64,000 nucleotides of DNA, from the NCBI GenBank assembly GCA_963754285.1, contig CAVWFN010000007.1, forward strand, positions 558,001-622,000. Reading direction: 5' to 3'. Both the position numbers and the translations under genes were made by a program. Positions 26,815 to 36,994 of the stretch are shown here, in pieces (position 1 is the stretch's first letter; the number at the start of each line of letters is the position of its first letter). The notes beneath the pieces were generated by a model, which did no database searches, was not told the DNA's origin, and saw only the letters and a program-made list of their open reading frames with translations. This stretch comes from RYN-133 sp963754285 (GTDB taxonomy: Bacteria > Actinomycetota > Actinomycetes > Mycobacteriales > Jatrophihabitantaceae).

Positions 26815-29363
26815 TCAGGTTCCGGCGGCGACGACGCTCGGCAGCGTTCCGGTGAATGCGCTCGCAGCCGCGAGGCGTTCGTCGCTGACCGGTCCGTAGA
26901 GCGTGTCGCGCTGCACCGCACGCCGTCCGGGCAACGCGGAGACGATCTCTTCGAGTTGCGCGACCGTCTTGGCCGAACCGTGCTGGCTGCCGGCCATGCG
27001 GCTGATCGTCTCTTCCATCAGCGTGCCGCCGAGGTCGTTCACACCACCGGTGAGCAACTGGCGGCAGCCGTCGTTGCCGAGCTTGACCCACGAGCACTGC
27101 ACGTTGTCGATCAGGCCGTGCAGCATGACGCGCGCCATCGCGTGCACGACGCGGTTCTCGCGCATCGTCGGACCCGGACGAGCCGCACCCGCCAGGTAGA
27201 TCGGTGCATTCGTGTGAATGAACGGCAACCCGACGAACTCGGTGAATCCCCCTGTTTCACGCTGGATTCTCGCCAACGTGCGGAAGTGCCCGAGCCAGTG
27301 GGACGGGTTGTCGACGTGCCCGTACATCATCGTGGACGAGCTGCGCAGCCCGACTTCGTGCGCGGTCGTGATGACTTCGATCCACGTCGCTGCCGGCAGC
27401 TTGCCCTTGGTCAGCAGCCACCGCACGTCGTCGTCGAGAATCTCGGCGGCCGTCCCCGGAATCGAGCCGAGCCCGGCGGCGTGCGCCTCGGTCAGCCATT
27501 CGCGGATCGACAAACCGGTGCGTGATGCGCCGTTGACGACCTCCATCGGACTGAACGCGTGCACGTGCATGTCCGGCACGCGCTTCTTGACCTCGCGCAC
27601 GATGTCGAAGTACGCGGTGCCCGGCAGATCCGGATGGATGCCGCCCTGCATGCACACCTCGGTGGCACCGAGCATCCACGCTTCCTCGGCACGATCGCCG
27701 ACCTGATCGAGTGAGAGCGTGAACGCATCGGCATCTGTGCGGCGCTGCGCGAACGCGCAGAACCGGCAGCCGGTGTAGCAGACGTTGGTGAAGTTGATGT
27801 TCCGGTTGACGACGTAGGTGACGTCGTCGCCGGCCGCGCTCGCTCGCAGGTCGTCGGCGAGCGCGCTCAACGCGTCGAGTTCGGCTCCGTCGCAGTGCAG
27901 CAACGCCAAGCGCATGGTCGTCGGACAGCCCGGCCGGATCGCGTTCGGCAGCACGAAGGGCGGCAGCGACATCGCTGTCGATGTGTTGCACCGCGCCCGT
28001 GCGCACTGCTTCGGTGCGCACCGCGTCCCAGTCGCCGTAGACGCTGTCGAAGTCCTCGCGACGGTCGGACGTACGACCCTGCGAGTCGATAGCAGTGTGC
28101 AGATCCGTGCGCCCGCCTGACACCCACGCGTCCTCGGGCTCCTGCCACGGAATGCCTTGCAGCACAGCGTCTTCACGCGCGAGACCGGTGTCGGCGTCGG
28201 CGAGCGCGGTGACGTGCGGCAGCACCCGCGGGTCGAGCCACGGCTCGCCGATCTGGACGTAGTTCGGGTAGATCGTGAGCCGCTCGACGAGCCGGAAGCC
28301 GCTCTCGGCCGAGCGGCGGGCAAGCTCTTCGATCTGCGGCCACGGACGCTCGGGGTTGACGTGGTCCGGCGTGAGCGGCGAGACGCCGCCCCAGTCGTCG
28401 ATGCCGGCGCGCAGCAACAAGGCGAACTCGTCACCGATGAGGTTCGGCGGCGCCTGGATCCGCATGCGCGGGCCGAGCACGAGCCGTGACACTGCGACGG
28501 TGGCGGCGAGATCGTGCAGGTCGGCGTCGGGCATGCGCGCCATCGCGGTGTCCGGCTTCGCGCGGAAGTTCTGCACGATGACTTCTTGAATCCCGTTGTA
28601 GGCACGGGCGATTCTGCGGATCGCGAACAGCGAGTCGACCCGCTCGGCGAGCGTCTCGCCGATACCGATGAGGATGCCGGTGGTGAACGGGACGGTGGTG
28701 CGGCCGGCGTCCTCGAGCACGCGCAGCCGAACGTCAGGATCCTTGTCGGGTGATCCGAAGTGCGCACCGTGCGGGTCTTCGAACAACCGACGCGAGGTTG
28801 TCTCGAGCATCATCCCCATCGACGGAGCGACCGGCTTGAGCCGCTGCAGTTCGGCCCACGACATCACGCCGGGGTTCAGGTGCGGCAGCAGACCGGTGCG
28901 CTCGAGCACGAGGATCGCCATCGCGCGCACGTAGGCGAGCGTCGAGTCGTAGCCGTGCGCGTCGAGCCATTCGCGCGCTGCCGGCCAGCGGTCCTCCGGG
29001 ACGGTCACCGAGGGTGAACAGTGCTTCCTTGCACCCGAGCGCCGCGCCCTGCGTCGCGATCGCGAGCACCTCGTCCGGCGACAGGAACGGCGCATCCACT
29101 CGGTTGGGTGTCGTCGCGAACGTGCAGTAATGACAGCGATCGCGACACAGCCGCGTGAGCGGGATGAACACCTTGCGCGAATAGGTGACGACGCCCGGAC
29201 GTCCGGCATCGGCCAAGCCCTGATCGCGCACACGCGATGCGGTCGCCAACAGATCGTCGAGATCGTCATCGCGCGCGCCGAGCAACACCTCTGCCTCGGT
29301 CTGATCGAGCGTGACGCCGTCGCGGGCCCGGCGCAGGGCGCGCCGCATCGCGGAAGAGGTCAT
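26815..29363 (-). pseudogene. fbiC: FO synthase (bifunctional CofG/CofH), two frameshifts
   Basis: A radical-SAM enzyme of about 850 residues that builds the F420 chromophore FO from tyrosine and a pyrimidine precursor. The CofG half carries CRDRCHYCTF and the CofH half CYTGCRFCAF, the two CxxxCxxC iron-sulfur motifs. The frame breaks by one extra base near 28998 (GDRP then EDRWPAAREWLDAHGY) and near 27907 (LSDDHAL then LLHCDGAELDAL). All conserved parts are present across frames, so a sequence error is likely. ATG 29363 overlaps the fgd stop (ATGA), so the gene is translationally coupled to an F420-using enzyme. It is the only fbi gene in the window. Confidence 0.92.
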
Positions 29364-30370
29364 GAAGTCTTCAAGTTCCGCAGGCGCGGCAGAATTTCCT
29401 TGCCGTACAACCTGAGGAACTTTTCTTGATCAGGCCCCGGCGCGTGGAAGACCAGATGGGTGAAACCGAGATCGAGATAGGTCTTGATCTTCTCGACGTG
29501 CTCGTCGGGATCGGTCGACACGATGAACCGCTTGGCCGTCTGCTCGACGGACAACTCGTCGGCCAGGCGCTGCATCTCGACCGGGTCCTCGACACCGGCC
29601 TTCTGCTCGGCCGACAGGCCCAGCGCGCCCCAGAACTGCGTCGCCTCCATGGCCGCGTCGCGATCGTGGTCGAAGGACACCTTGACCTCGATCATCATGT
29701 CGATGTCGCTCACCGACCGGTCGGCCTTCTCGGCACCTTCGCGCACCGCGGGCAGCAGCGTGTCGGTGTACAGCGACGGGTCCTTGCCGGACGTGGTGAT
29801 GTAGCCGTCGCCCTGACGTCCGGCGTAGCGCGTGGCGGCCGGCCCGGAGCCGGCGAGGTAGATCGGCACCTGATGCTCGGGACGGTCGTAGATCGTGGCC
29901 TTGTCGGTGCGGTAGTAGTCGCCCTCGAAGGTGACTCGTTCGTCGGTCCACAGCTCGCGAATCAGCCGCACGGCCTCACGGAAGCGCGCGAATCGTTCCT
30001 TGCCGTCGGGCCATTCGACCCCCAGCGGCACCTCGTTCATCGACTCGCCCGTGCCCATGCCGAGCACAACGCGTCCCGGGAACAGGCACCCGAGCGTCGC
30101 GAACGCCTGCGCCACGATCGCCGGGTGGTAGCGGAACGTGGGCGTCAGCACGGACGTCCCCATGGTGATGCGCTCGGTGCGCGCGCCGAGGGCGCCGAGC
30201 CAGCTCATCGCGAACGGTGCATGCCCGCCGTCGTGGCGCCACGGCTGCAGGTGATCGCTGATGAACACCGAGTCGAAGCCGCACTCTTCGGCGATGACGC
30301 CGTAGTTGAGCAATTCGGTCGGCGCGAACTGCTCGTTCGACGCCTTGTAGCCGTATCTGATCTCGGTCAT
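29360..30370 (-). CDS. fgd: F420-dependent glucose-6-phosphate dehydrogenase
   Basis: A 336-residue luciferase-like TIM-barrel enzyme that oxidises glucose-6-phosphate and reduces F420. The N-terminus YGYKASNEQFAPTELL, the SDHLQPWRHDGGHAPF stretch, GTSVLTPTFRYHPAIVAQAF, and GMGTGESMNEV follow M. tuberculosis Fgd1 closely, including the SDHxxPW region with the active-site His. GAGGGG lies four to five bases upstream of ATG 30370. It overlaps guaB3 upstream and fbiC downstream by four bases each. A relative such as another LLM-type F420 enzyme cannot be fully excluded, but the similarity is well beyond the superfamily level. Confidence 0.92.
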   Translation of the reverse strand: MTEIRYGYKASNEQFAPTELLNYGVIAEECGFDSVFISDHLQPWRHDGGHAPFAMSWLGALGARTERITMGTSVLTPTFRYHPAIVAQAFATLGCLFPGRVVLGMGTGESMNEVPLGVEWPDGKERFARFREAVRLIRELWTDERVTFEGDYYRTDKATIYDRPEHQVPIYLAGSGPAATRYAGRQGDGYITTSGKDPSLYTDTLLPAVREGAEKADRSVSDIDMMIEVKVSFDHDRDAAMEATQFWGALGLSAEQKAGVEDPVEMQRLADELSVEQTAKRFIVSTDPDEHVEKIKTYLDLGFTHLVFHAPGPDQEKFLRLYGKEILPRLRNLKTS

Positions 30371-31482
30371 CTGCCCCTCGTGACTATCAATTCTGCTTTC
30401 TGGAACTCCTTCAGCGAGGAGTACCCGCACTTGCCCATCACGCGCCGCACCGACCCGAACAGGTTGCGTTCGCCGCTCGGGTCGGACGTCGGTCCGGCAA
30501 GCAACTCCTCCAGCGACGGACGGACGTCGAGGCCCGCGGTGAGGTCGACGACCGCCGATCGTGGGACGCGTGGGTGCGCCGCCGTTGCGTCCCAGTAGCG
30601 TCCGCCGCCCGGCGCCTCGGCAGCGATGGCGAGCGGCTCGCCCAGCATGACTGCGTCCGCCCCGCACGCGAGTGCTTTGGCGATGTCACCGCCGGTTTCC
30701 ACGTCGCCGTATGCGACCAGATGGACGTAGCGCCCGCCGGTCTCGTCGAGATAGTCGCGCCGCGCCGCCGCTGCGTCGACGACCGCGGTGGCCATCGGCA
30801 CGTCGATGCCGAGCATCGCGTGCGTGGTCGAACCGAGATGCGCGCCGTAGCCGACGATGACGCCGGCCGCGCCGGTGCGCATCAAGTGCAGCGCGGTCTG
30901 GTAGTTCGTGCACCCGCCGACGAGCACCGGCACGTCGAGGTCGGCGATGAACGTCTTCAGGTTCAGCCCCGGGCCCTGCTCGGCAACATGCTCGGCGCTG
31001 ATGATCGTGCCCTGGATGACCAGCAGGTCGATGCCTTCGGCGATCACGTGCGGCGCCAGATCGGCCGTGTGCTGCGGGCTGAGCCGAACGGCTACGCGCA
31101 CGCCGGCCGCACGGAGCTCCTTGACGCGCTGCCGCAGCAGCTCCGGCGACACCGGTTGCGAATACACCCGCTGCAGCGTCGCGGTGTCGTCGCCGAGGCC
31201 GGCCAGTTCGGCGGCGGCATCTTCGTAGCGCGCCCACAGGCCCTCACCGTCGAGGACGGCCAGGCCGCCGAGCCGCTCGATCTCGCCGGCCGTTTCGGGT
31301 GAGACAACCGCATCGGACGGGGCGGTGACCAGCGGCAGGTCGAAGGTGTGCGCATCGATCTGCCAGCTGGTCGACACCACCGACGAGCCACGGGTGCGCC
31401 GGGTCGGGACGAGCGCGATGTCGTCGAGGTGATAGCCACGCCGCGCACTGCGCCCGAGGCCGATCTCCACGGTTTCCGGCAT
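30367..31482 (-). CDS. guaB3: GuaB3 family IMP dehydrogenase/GMP reductase homologue
   Basis: A 371-residue TIM-barrel protein of the IMPDH/GMPR superfamily without CBS domains. It begins VEIGLGRSARRGYHLDDIALVPTRRTR and carries GADAVMLGEPLA and the C-terminal MGKCGYSSLKEFQKAEL typical of GuaB3 (Rv3410c). The loop where true IMPDH has the catalytic GSICTT cysteine reads GYGAHLGSTTHAML here, so that cysteine is absent. Family members have been annotated as IMPDH, and GMP reductase activity has been reported for some GuaB3 proteins; I do not assert activity for this one. The stop overlaps the fgd start (ATGA). Confidence 0.93.
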   Translation of the reverse strand: MPETVEIGLGRSARRGYHLDDIALVPTRRTRGSSVVSTSWQIDAHTFDLPLVTAPSDAVVSPETAGEIERLGGLAVLDGEGLWARYEDAAAELAGLGDDTATLQRVYSQPVSPELLRQRVKELRAAGVRVAVRLSPQHTADLAPHVIAEGIDLLVIQGTIISAEHVAEQGPGLNLKTFIADLDVPVLVGGCTNYQTALHLMRTGAAGVIVGYGAHLGSTTHAMLGIDVPMATAVVDAAAARRDYLDETGGRYVHLVAYGDVETGGDIAKALACGADAVMLGEPLAIAAEAPGGGRYWDATAAHPRVPRSAVVDLTAGLDVRPSLEELLAGPTSDPSGERNLFGSVRRVMGKCGYSSLKEFQKAELIVTRGR

Positions 31483-31497
31483 GTAGTCGAGTCTGCC

Positions 31498-34400
31498 CTA
31501 TGGCCGTGGCGGCAGCGGTGGGGCGGCTCGGTCGGGACGCTCGGCGAGCGGCGCCGGCTGCAGCGGTGCGTTGTTCGCCAGTTCGTCGGCGAGCACCTCC
31601 AACGCCACCGTCAGCTGCGGATCGTCACCGGCCGCCCACGCCTGCGGCGGGAACGAAACCTCCACATCCGGCTCGACGCCGAAGTTCTCGACACCCCAGC
31701 CCGCGTCGCGGAACCAGAACGAGAAGCGCGGCTGGGTCACGACGGTGCCGTCGACGAGCGCGTACCGGCCGTCGATGCCGATGACGCCGCCCCAGGTGCG
31801 CTCGCCGACGATCTTTCCGAGCCCGTACGAACGGAAGGCCTGGTTGACGATGTCGCCGTCGGAGCCGGCAAATTCGTTCGCGATCGACACGATCGGCCCG
31901 CGCGGCGCGCTGGTCGGGTAGTACTCGTCCGCGGAGTGCCGGCCATGGCCGCCGCCGATCGGTTTGCGGGCCAGCTTCTCGATCACCAACTCCGAGACGT
32001 GCCCGCCGCCGTTGTCGCGGGTGTCGAGCACCAACGCGTCGCGCAGGATCTCGCGCTTGAGATCGCGGTGGAACTCCGCCCAGCCCGTCGACATCATGTC
32101 GGGCACGTGCACATACCCGATCCGGCCGTCGGTGCGCTCGTGGACGGCCGCCCGACGTCCGGAAACCCAGTCCTGGTAGCGGATCGGCGCCTCGTCGCCG
32201 GTCGCGACGACGGCGATGGTGCGCTCGACGTCCCCGCGCCGCACGGTGATCGCGATCGGCTTTCCCGCCAGCCCGGCCAACAGCGGACCGGGACCGACCG
32301 GGCCGACAGTGTGCCCGTTGACCGCCACCAGCACGTCGCCGTCGCGCACATCACCGCCGGCGGCACGAAGCGGCGAACGGGCAGCCGGGACGGACGACTC
32401 GCCCGGCAGCACGCGCGCCAGCGTCCATGTGCCGTCAGCACCCGCGACCAGGTCGGCACCGAGGAACGCAGCGGCACGTCCGGCCGGCGGTGGTTTGGGT
32501 TCGTACCGCTCGTAGGCGTGGGACGCGCCGAGCTCGCCGATCATCTCCCACAGCACCTCGGACAGATCGCTGCGCGTGGCGATGCGGTCGATCAGCGGCA
32601 GGTACCGCTCGAGAACGTCGTCCCAGTCGACGCCGCCCATGTCCTCGATCCAGAAGTGGTCGCGCATCAGACGCCACGTCTCGATCATCATCTGCCGCCA
32701 TTCGGCCGGCGGGTCGTAGCGCACCTGGACGCGGTCGAGATCGACCTCGACGAGTTCCTTCGGGCCGCCCTCGGAGCGCGGATCGGGGCGGACGGCGTGG
32801 TCGGCGGGTCCGACCCGCAGGGCGTCCTTGTCGCGCACGACGACGCGAGTGCCGTCGCCACTCGGCTGGTACCAGTCGAGGGCGTCGACGATGGTGCGGG
32901 ACTCGCGGTCGGCGAAGTCCCACCGCGTCAGCGACGGACGAGGCCGCGGCGCGCCATCGGGCAATCCCGCGCCGATGACACCGGTGATCGGGTTCGTGAG
33001 CCAGAGCAGGCCGCCCTTTACGGCGCGCAGATCGCTGAGCAGGCCGACGGGGACGGGCACGACAACAGCGCGCTCGGTGATGCCGTCCAGATCGACGTGA
33101 ACAGGCTCGACCGGCTGGTCGCCGCCCTTGTCGCCGCCCTTGCCGGCCCCCTTCGCCGCGACCGTGCGGCCCTCGGTCTCGGGATCGAACGGCGACGGCG
33201 TATCGGTGGCCAGCGGCACGACGTACGGACGGACGCCGACGGTGAACGACAGGTCGAAGGCGTGCGTGTCGTAGACCGGATCGAAGGTGCGCGCAGAGAG
33301 GAAGGCGAGGTGCTTGCCGTCGAGCGTGAACGCCGGATCGGTGTCGACGAATCGCTCGCCGGTCACCTCGTGCACCGTCCCGGTGCTCAGCTCGGCGAGC
33401 CGGATCGAGCGCAGCTCCGAGACGTACTCGTGCGACCATGCGAGCCACGCCGAGTCCGGTGCGAAGGTGAGCCCGCTGGCGTCGCCCGCGTCGTCGTTGG
33501 TCTCCAGCACCCGGACGGCGCCGTCGGCGAGCGACACGATCAGCACCCGGCCGTCGTGCGAGGCCACGGCGACGCTGTCGCCGTCCGGTGCTACGACCAG
33601 CTCGAGTACCCGGCCGAGCTCTCCGCTCGCGAGCCGACGGGTGCCGCCGCCGTCGCTGATCTCGAGCGCGTCGTCACCGTCCGCATCGGTTACCCAGATC
33701 GCGCGGCCGGGCTCGCCCGGAAGTACTCGCGGCAGCCGGGTACGCACGCCGGCGGTGTCGGCGAGCGCGCGCACGGGGCCGTCGCGGTGGGTGAGCCACT
33801 GGACGGTGCCGCGCACGTTCACCGCACTGGCGCGGCCCTCGTGATCGACCGACACCGCCTCGGCGGCGCGCAGCGACGGGCCGACCTCGGCCACGGTCGA
33901 CTGCCGCCCGATCCGAGCGCCCGGAAGGGTGATGTCGACGGCGACCGGTTCGACGTCGGCGGCGAGCGAGTCGAGGCGATAGATGACGCCTGCGCGCTGA
34001 TAGACGAGCTGGGTCGAGCCGCCCTCGAGGTCGCCGGCGAGATCGCGGGCGTAGTTGCCGGTGTGATCGCTGTGCCGGCGCAGCTCGGTGCCGTCGGCAA
34101 GCACCGAGTAGATGTTGCCGTGGCCCTCGTGATCGGACATGAACGCCAGCCGGTCGCCGAGCCAGACCGGATCGGCGAGCTGACCGTCCAGCTGCGCGAG
34201 CAGCCGCTCGAACTCACCGGACCCGTCGCGGTCGATCCACAGCTTCGGGCGGGTGCCGCCGCGGTATCGCTTCCACGTCGCCGGCTCACGATTGACCGCC
34301 GACTGGACGACGACCGCGCCGTCGGGGCGACGAGCCAGTCCGTTGATCGGGCCGAGCGGCAGCCGCTCGCCCGGACCGCCGTCGGTCGGCAGCACATAGG

Positions 34401-34743
34401 CCCACACCCGCGAGCGGAACGGCTGCAGTGCGGCGCTGGCCGCAACAACCCGGCCGTCGCTCGTCCAGCCGAGCACGCGGGTGGACAGGTGGTTCCAGTA
34501 CGTCAGCCGCGTTGCGGCACCGCCACCGATCGGCGCGACGTACACCTCGGCATTTCCGTCCCGTGCGCTCGCCCACGCCAGCATCGACCCGTCCGGCGAC
34601 AATCTCGGCCGCGAGGCAGGCACGCGGTCCGAGGTCAGCCGCTCAGCGCGCCCGCCGTCGCTGTCGACCACCCACACGTCATCGTCGGCGACGAAGACGA
34701 TGCGGTCACTACTGAGCTGCGGGAAACGGAGGTAGGTGCTCAC
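31498..34743 (-). CDS. Tricorn-type S41 peptidase
   Basis: A protein of about 1081 residues with the tricorn protease layout: two beta-propellers (roughly 1-640), a C1 helical region with EWRQMMIETWRLMRDHFW, a PDZ domain (about 760-850, with GDVLVAVNGH), and an S41 catalytic domain. Catalytic residues are visible as His in ELGASHAYERY, and Ser-Asp in NEFAGSDGDIVNQ; GIDGRYALVDGT and NFGVEPDV follow. In archaea tricorn trims proteasome products; in actinobacteria a similar intracellular peptidase role is inferred. GTG at 34743 gives MSTYLRFPQLSSDRIVF, the usual opening, and is preferred over GTG at 34767. There is no signal peptide, so it is cytoplasmic. Confidence 0.93.
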   Translation of the reverse strand: MSTYLRFPQLSSDRIVFVADDDVWVVDSDGGRAERLTSDRVPASRPRLSPDGSMLAWASARDGNAEVYVAPIGGGAATRLTYWNHLSTRVLGWTSDGRVVAASAALQPFRSRVWAYVLPTDGGPGERLPLGPINGLARRPDGAVVVQSAVNREPATWKRYRGGTRPKLWIDRDGSGEFERLLAQLDGQLADPVWLGDRLAFMSDHEGHGNIYSVLADGTELRRHSDHTGNYARDLAGDLEGGSTQLVYQRAGVIYRLDSLAADVEPVAVDITLPGARIGRQSTVAEVGPSLRAAEAVSVDHEGRASAVNVRGTVQWLTHRDGPVRALADTAGVRTRLPRVLPGEPGRAIWVTDADGDDALEISDGGGTRRLASGELGRVLELVVAPDGDSVAVASHDGRVLIVSLADGAVRVLETNDDAGDASGLTFAPDSAWLAWSHEYVSELRSIRLAELSTGTVHEVTGERFVDTDPAFTLDGKHLAFLSARTFDPVYDTHAFDLSFTVGVRPYVVPLATDTPSPFDPETEGRTVAAKGAGKGGDKGGDQPVEPVHVDLDGITERAVVVPVPVGLLSDLRAVKGGLLWLTNPITGVIGAGLPDGAPRPRPSLTRWDFADRESRTIVDALDWYQPSGDGTRVVVRDKDALRVGPADHAVRPDPRSEGGPKELVEVDLDRVQVRYDPPAEWRQMMIETWRLMRDHFWIEDMGGVDWDDVLERYLPLIDRIATRSDLSEVLWEMIGELGASHAYERYEPKPPPAGRAAAFLGADLVAGADGTWTLARVLPGESSVPAARSPLRAAGGDVRDGDVLVAVNGHTVGPVGPGPLLAGLAGKPIAITVRRGDVERTIAVVATGDEAPIRYQDWVSGRRAAVHERTDGRIGYVHVPDMMSTGWAEFHRDLKREILRDALVLDTRDNGGGHVSELVIEKLARKPIGGGHGRHSADEYYPTSAPRGPIVSIANEFAGSDGDIVNQAFRSYGLGKIVGERTWGGVIGIDGRYALVDGTVVTQPRFSFWFRDAGWGVENFGVEPDVEVSFPPQAWAAGDDPQLTVALEVLADELANNAPLQPAPLAERPDRAAPPLPPRP

Positions 34744-34784
34744 GCCATGGCAGCCTAATCGGGCCACCTAGCAAGATCATTTGA

Positions 34785-36305
34785 CTACCCGCTGTAGTTC
34801 GGTGCCTCGGTCGTCATCTGGATGTCGTGCGGGTGCGACTCCTTCAAGCTCGCTTGGGTGATGCGGACGAACTTGCCGCGCTCGGCCAGCTCGGGCACCG
34901 TCCGCGCACCCACGTAGAACATCGACTGCCGCAGCCCGCCGACCAACTGGTGCACGACGGCACCGAGCGGTCCGCGGTAGGCGACGCGGCCCTCGACACC
35001 CTCGGGGACGAGCTGGTCGTCGCTGGTCACCTCGGCCTGGAAGTAGCGGTCCTTGGAGTAGGACTTCTTGCCGCGCGAGCTCATCGCGCCCAGCGATCCC
35101 ATGCCGCGGTAGGACTTGTACTGCTTGCCGTTGACGAAGATCAGGTCGCCTGGCGATTCGTCACAGCCGGCGAGCAGCGAGCCCAGCATGACGGTGTCGG
35201 CGCCGGCGACGATGGCCTTGGCGATGTCACCGGAGTACTGCAGGCCACCGTCGGCGATCACCGGTACGCCCGCGGGCTTGCAGGCCAGCGACGCCTCGTA
35301 GACAGCGGTGATCTGCGGTGCGCCGACACCGGTGACGATGCGGGTCGTGCAGATCGAACCGGGTCCGACGCCGACCTTGACCGCGTCGGCACCGGCGTCG
35401 ATGAAGGCCTGCGCGCCGGAGCGGGTGGCGACGTTGCCGCCGATGACTTGGACGTGCTTGGTTGCGGGGTCGGTCTTGAGCCGGTGCACCATGTCGAGCA
35501 GCAACCGCACGTGCCCGTGCGCGGTGTCGGCCACGAGCACATCCGCGCCTGCCTCGACGAGTGTGGTCGCACGCTCCCAGGCGTCGCCGAAGTAGCCGAT
35601 CGCGGCGGCGACCATCAGCCGGCCGTGGGCGTCCTTCGACGCGTGCGGGTACTGCTCGGACTTCACGAAGTCCTTGACGGTGATCAGGCCGGCGAGGCGG
35701 CCCTGGTCGTCGACGATGGGAAGCCGTTCACGCTTGTGCTTGCGCAAAATCGTGGTGGCTTCGTCGTGGCCGATGCCAACCGGCGCAGTGATCAGCGGCA
35801 TCGGGGTCATGACCTCGTCGACCTTCGTCGTGCCCCATTCGGCAACGGGGACGAAGCGCAGGTCGCGGTTGGTGATGATGCCGAGCAGGCGCAGGTCGGC
35901 GTCGACCACGGGCAGGCCGGAGATGCGGTACTGCCCGCACACCGCGTCGAGTTCCTCGAGGGTGGCGTCCGGCCCGATGGTGACGGGGTTGGGAATCATG
36001 CCCGTCTGGGTGCGTTTGACGAGATCGACCTGGTAGGCCTGATCGGCAACCGAGAGGTTGCGGTGCAGCACCCCGATGCCACCCTCGCGCGCCATCGCGA
36101 TCGCCATGCGCGCCTCGGTCACGGTGTCCATCGCCGCGGACAGCAGTGGCACGCGTAGCGAGATGTCGCGCGTCAGGCGCGATGTGGTGTCGACCTCAGC
36201 AGGGACGACGTCGGTCTCGCCGGGCAGCAACAGGACGTCGTCGAAGGTGAGGCCGATCGTGGCGAACTTGGCTGGAAAAACCTCGTCATGTACCTCGTCG
36301 GGCAA
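34785..36305 (-). CDS. guaB: IMP dehydrogenase
   Basis: A 506-residue NAD-dependent enzyme oxidising IMP to XMP, the committed step to GMP. The barrel contains LTFDDVLLLP, the CBS pair lies at about 105-215, catalytic C319 is in GVGPGSICT, and the flap includes the GMGSLGAM and SRGKKSYSKDRYF segments. The start is TTG at 36305, supported by AGGAG about eight bases upstream; it gives the normal length. It corresponds to M. tuberculosis guaB2 (Rv3411c), with guaB3 downstream, though here a tricorn gene lies between. The region 36306-36548 to the divergent DUF5319 gene holds the promoters and an inverted repeat (36497-36531). Confidence 0.97.
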   Translation of the reverse strand: MPDEVHDEVFPAKFATIGLTFDDVLLLPGETDVVPAEVDTTSRLTRDISLRVPLLSAAMDTVTEARMAIAMAREGGIGVLHRNLSVADQAYQVDLVKRTQTGMIPNPVTIGPDATLEELDAVCGQYRISGLPVVDADLRLLGIITNRDLRFVPVAEWGTTKVDEVMTPMPLITAPVGIGHDEATTILRKHKRERLPIVDDQGRLAGLITVKDFVKSEQYPHASKDAHGRLMVAAAIGYFGDAWERATTLVEAGADVLVADTAHGHVRLLLDMVHRLKTDPATKHVQVIGGNVATRSGAQAFIDAGADAVKVGVGPGSICTTRIVTGVGAPQITAVYEASLACKPAGVPVIADGGLQYSGDIAKAIVAGADTVMLGSLLAGCDESPGDLIFVNGKQYKSYRGMGSLGAMSSRGKKSYSKDRYFQAEVTSDDQLVPEGVEGRVAYRGPLGAVVHQLVGGLRQSMFYVGARTVPELAERGKFVRITQASLKESHPHDIQMTTEAPNYSG

Positions 36306-36496
36306 AGCGCCTTCTCCTCTGTCGCCGGTACCCGAGTCTAGACCGCCCGAGGACTGGCACCGGTGCGCGCACGACCCCACCGCCGTCGCGAAAAACCGGG
36401 CCTGGGAATCGGTTTCGGTGCTCTGTTCATTCGGTCACTGTCGAGCCAGGGCACGAAGCCGGGGGCGGCCCGTGACCCGGCCTGACGGCGGGGCAT

Positions 36497-36531
36497 TCGG
36501 GGCGGACGGGCGATGTCCTGATTCGCCCCGA
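36497..36531. promoter_or_regulatory. Inverted repeat in guaB / DUF5319 divergent region
   Basis: TCGGGGCG (36497-36504) and CGCCCCGA (36524-36531) face each other across 19 bases, 18 bases upstream of the DUF5319 start. It may be a regulator site in the divergent promoter. No family consensus is recognised and chance is possible in GC-rich DNA. Confidence 0.25.
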
Positions 36532-36548
36532 TTGGCGGGGTGGGCCAG

Positions 36549-36983
36549 ATGCGATCTACCGTGGACGCCGTGAGCGTTGAACCCCCCATCGGAGACGGTC
36601 GACCCGACGCAATTCCGGGCCCGCTGGACCCGTTCCTCGGCGACCCGGACGATCCGGCGTCGCTGCTCGACGCGATCGAGCCGGCGCCGCCGCTGAGCGA
36701 GGGCGAGGTCGCCGACGTGCGGGCGGACCTGATCGAACTGGCCGAGTTCCGCACCGTGCTGGCCCCCGTCGGCGTCGACGGAATCATCGTCGAGTGCGCC
36801 GACTGCGGCGAACAGCACTACTTCGGGTGGGACCTGATGGCCGCGAACCTGCACGCGCTGCTCGGCGAGGGACGCACGCACGTCCACGAGCCCGCTTTCG
36901 CCCCCGATCCGGACGCCTACGTCAGCTGGGACTACGCCCGCGGGTACGCCGACGCCGTGGTGGCGCGGAGCAAGTCGGCCTGA
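36549..36983 (+). CDS. DUF5319 family protein (Rv3412-like)
   Basis: About 144 residues, acidic and soluble. Homology to M. tuberculosis Rv3412 is visible in LDPFLGDPDDPASLLDAIEP, VADVRADLIELAEFR, VDGIIVECADCGEQHYFGWDLM, NLHALL, and HEPAFAPDPDAYVSWDYARGYAD. The CADCGEQH pattern could bind metal. Function is unknown. It is divergent from guaB and precedes whiB, as in Rv3411c-Rv3412. Start uncertain: ATG at 36549 with a G-rich stretch upstream, or GTG at 36561 or 36570. Confidence 0.85.
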   Translation: MRSTVDAVSVEPPIGDGRPDAIPGPLDPFLGDPDDPASLLDAIEPAPPLSEGEVADVRADLIELAEFRTVLAPVGVDGIIVECADCGEQHYFGWDLMAANLHALLGEGRTHVHEPAFAPDPDAYVSWDYARGYADAVVARSKSA

Positions 36984-36994
36984 CCATCGCGGAC

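Noticed and set aside
31348..34758. 1136-codon plus-strand open frame
   Set aside because: Antisense to the tricorn gene; composition is Arg/Asp/Val-rich shadow sequence and no ribosome binding site or domain is visible.
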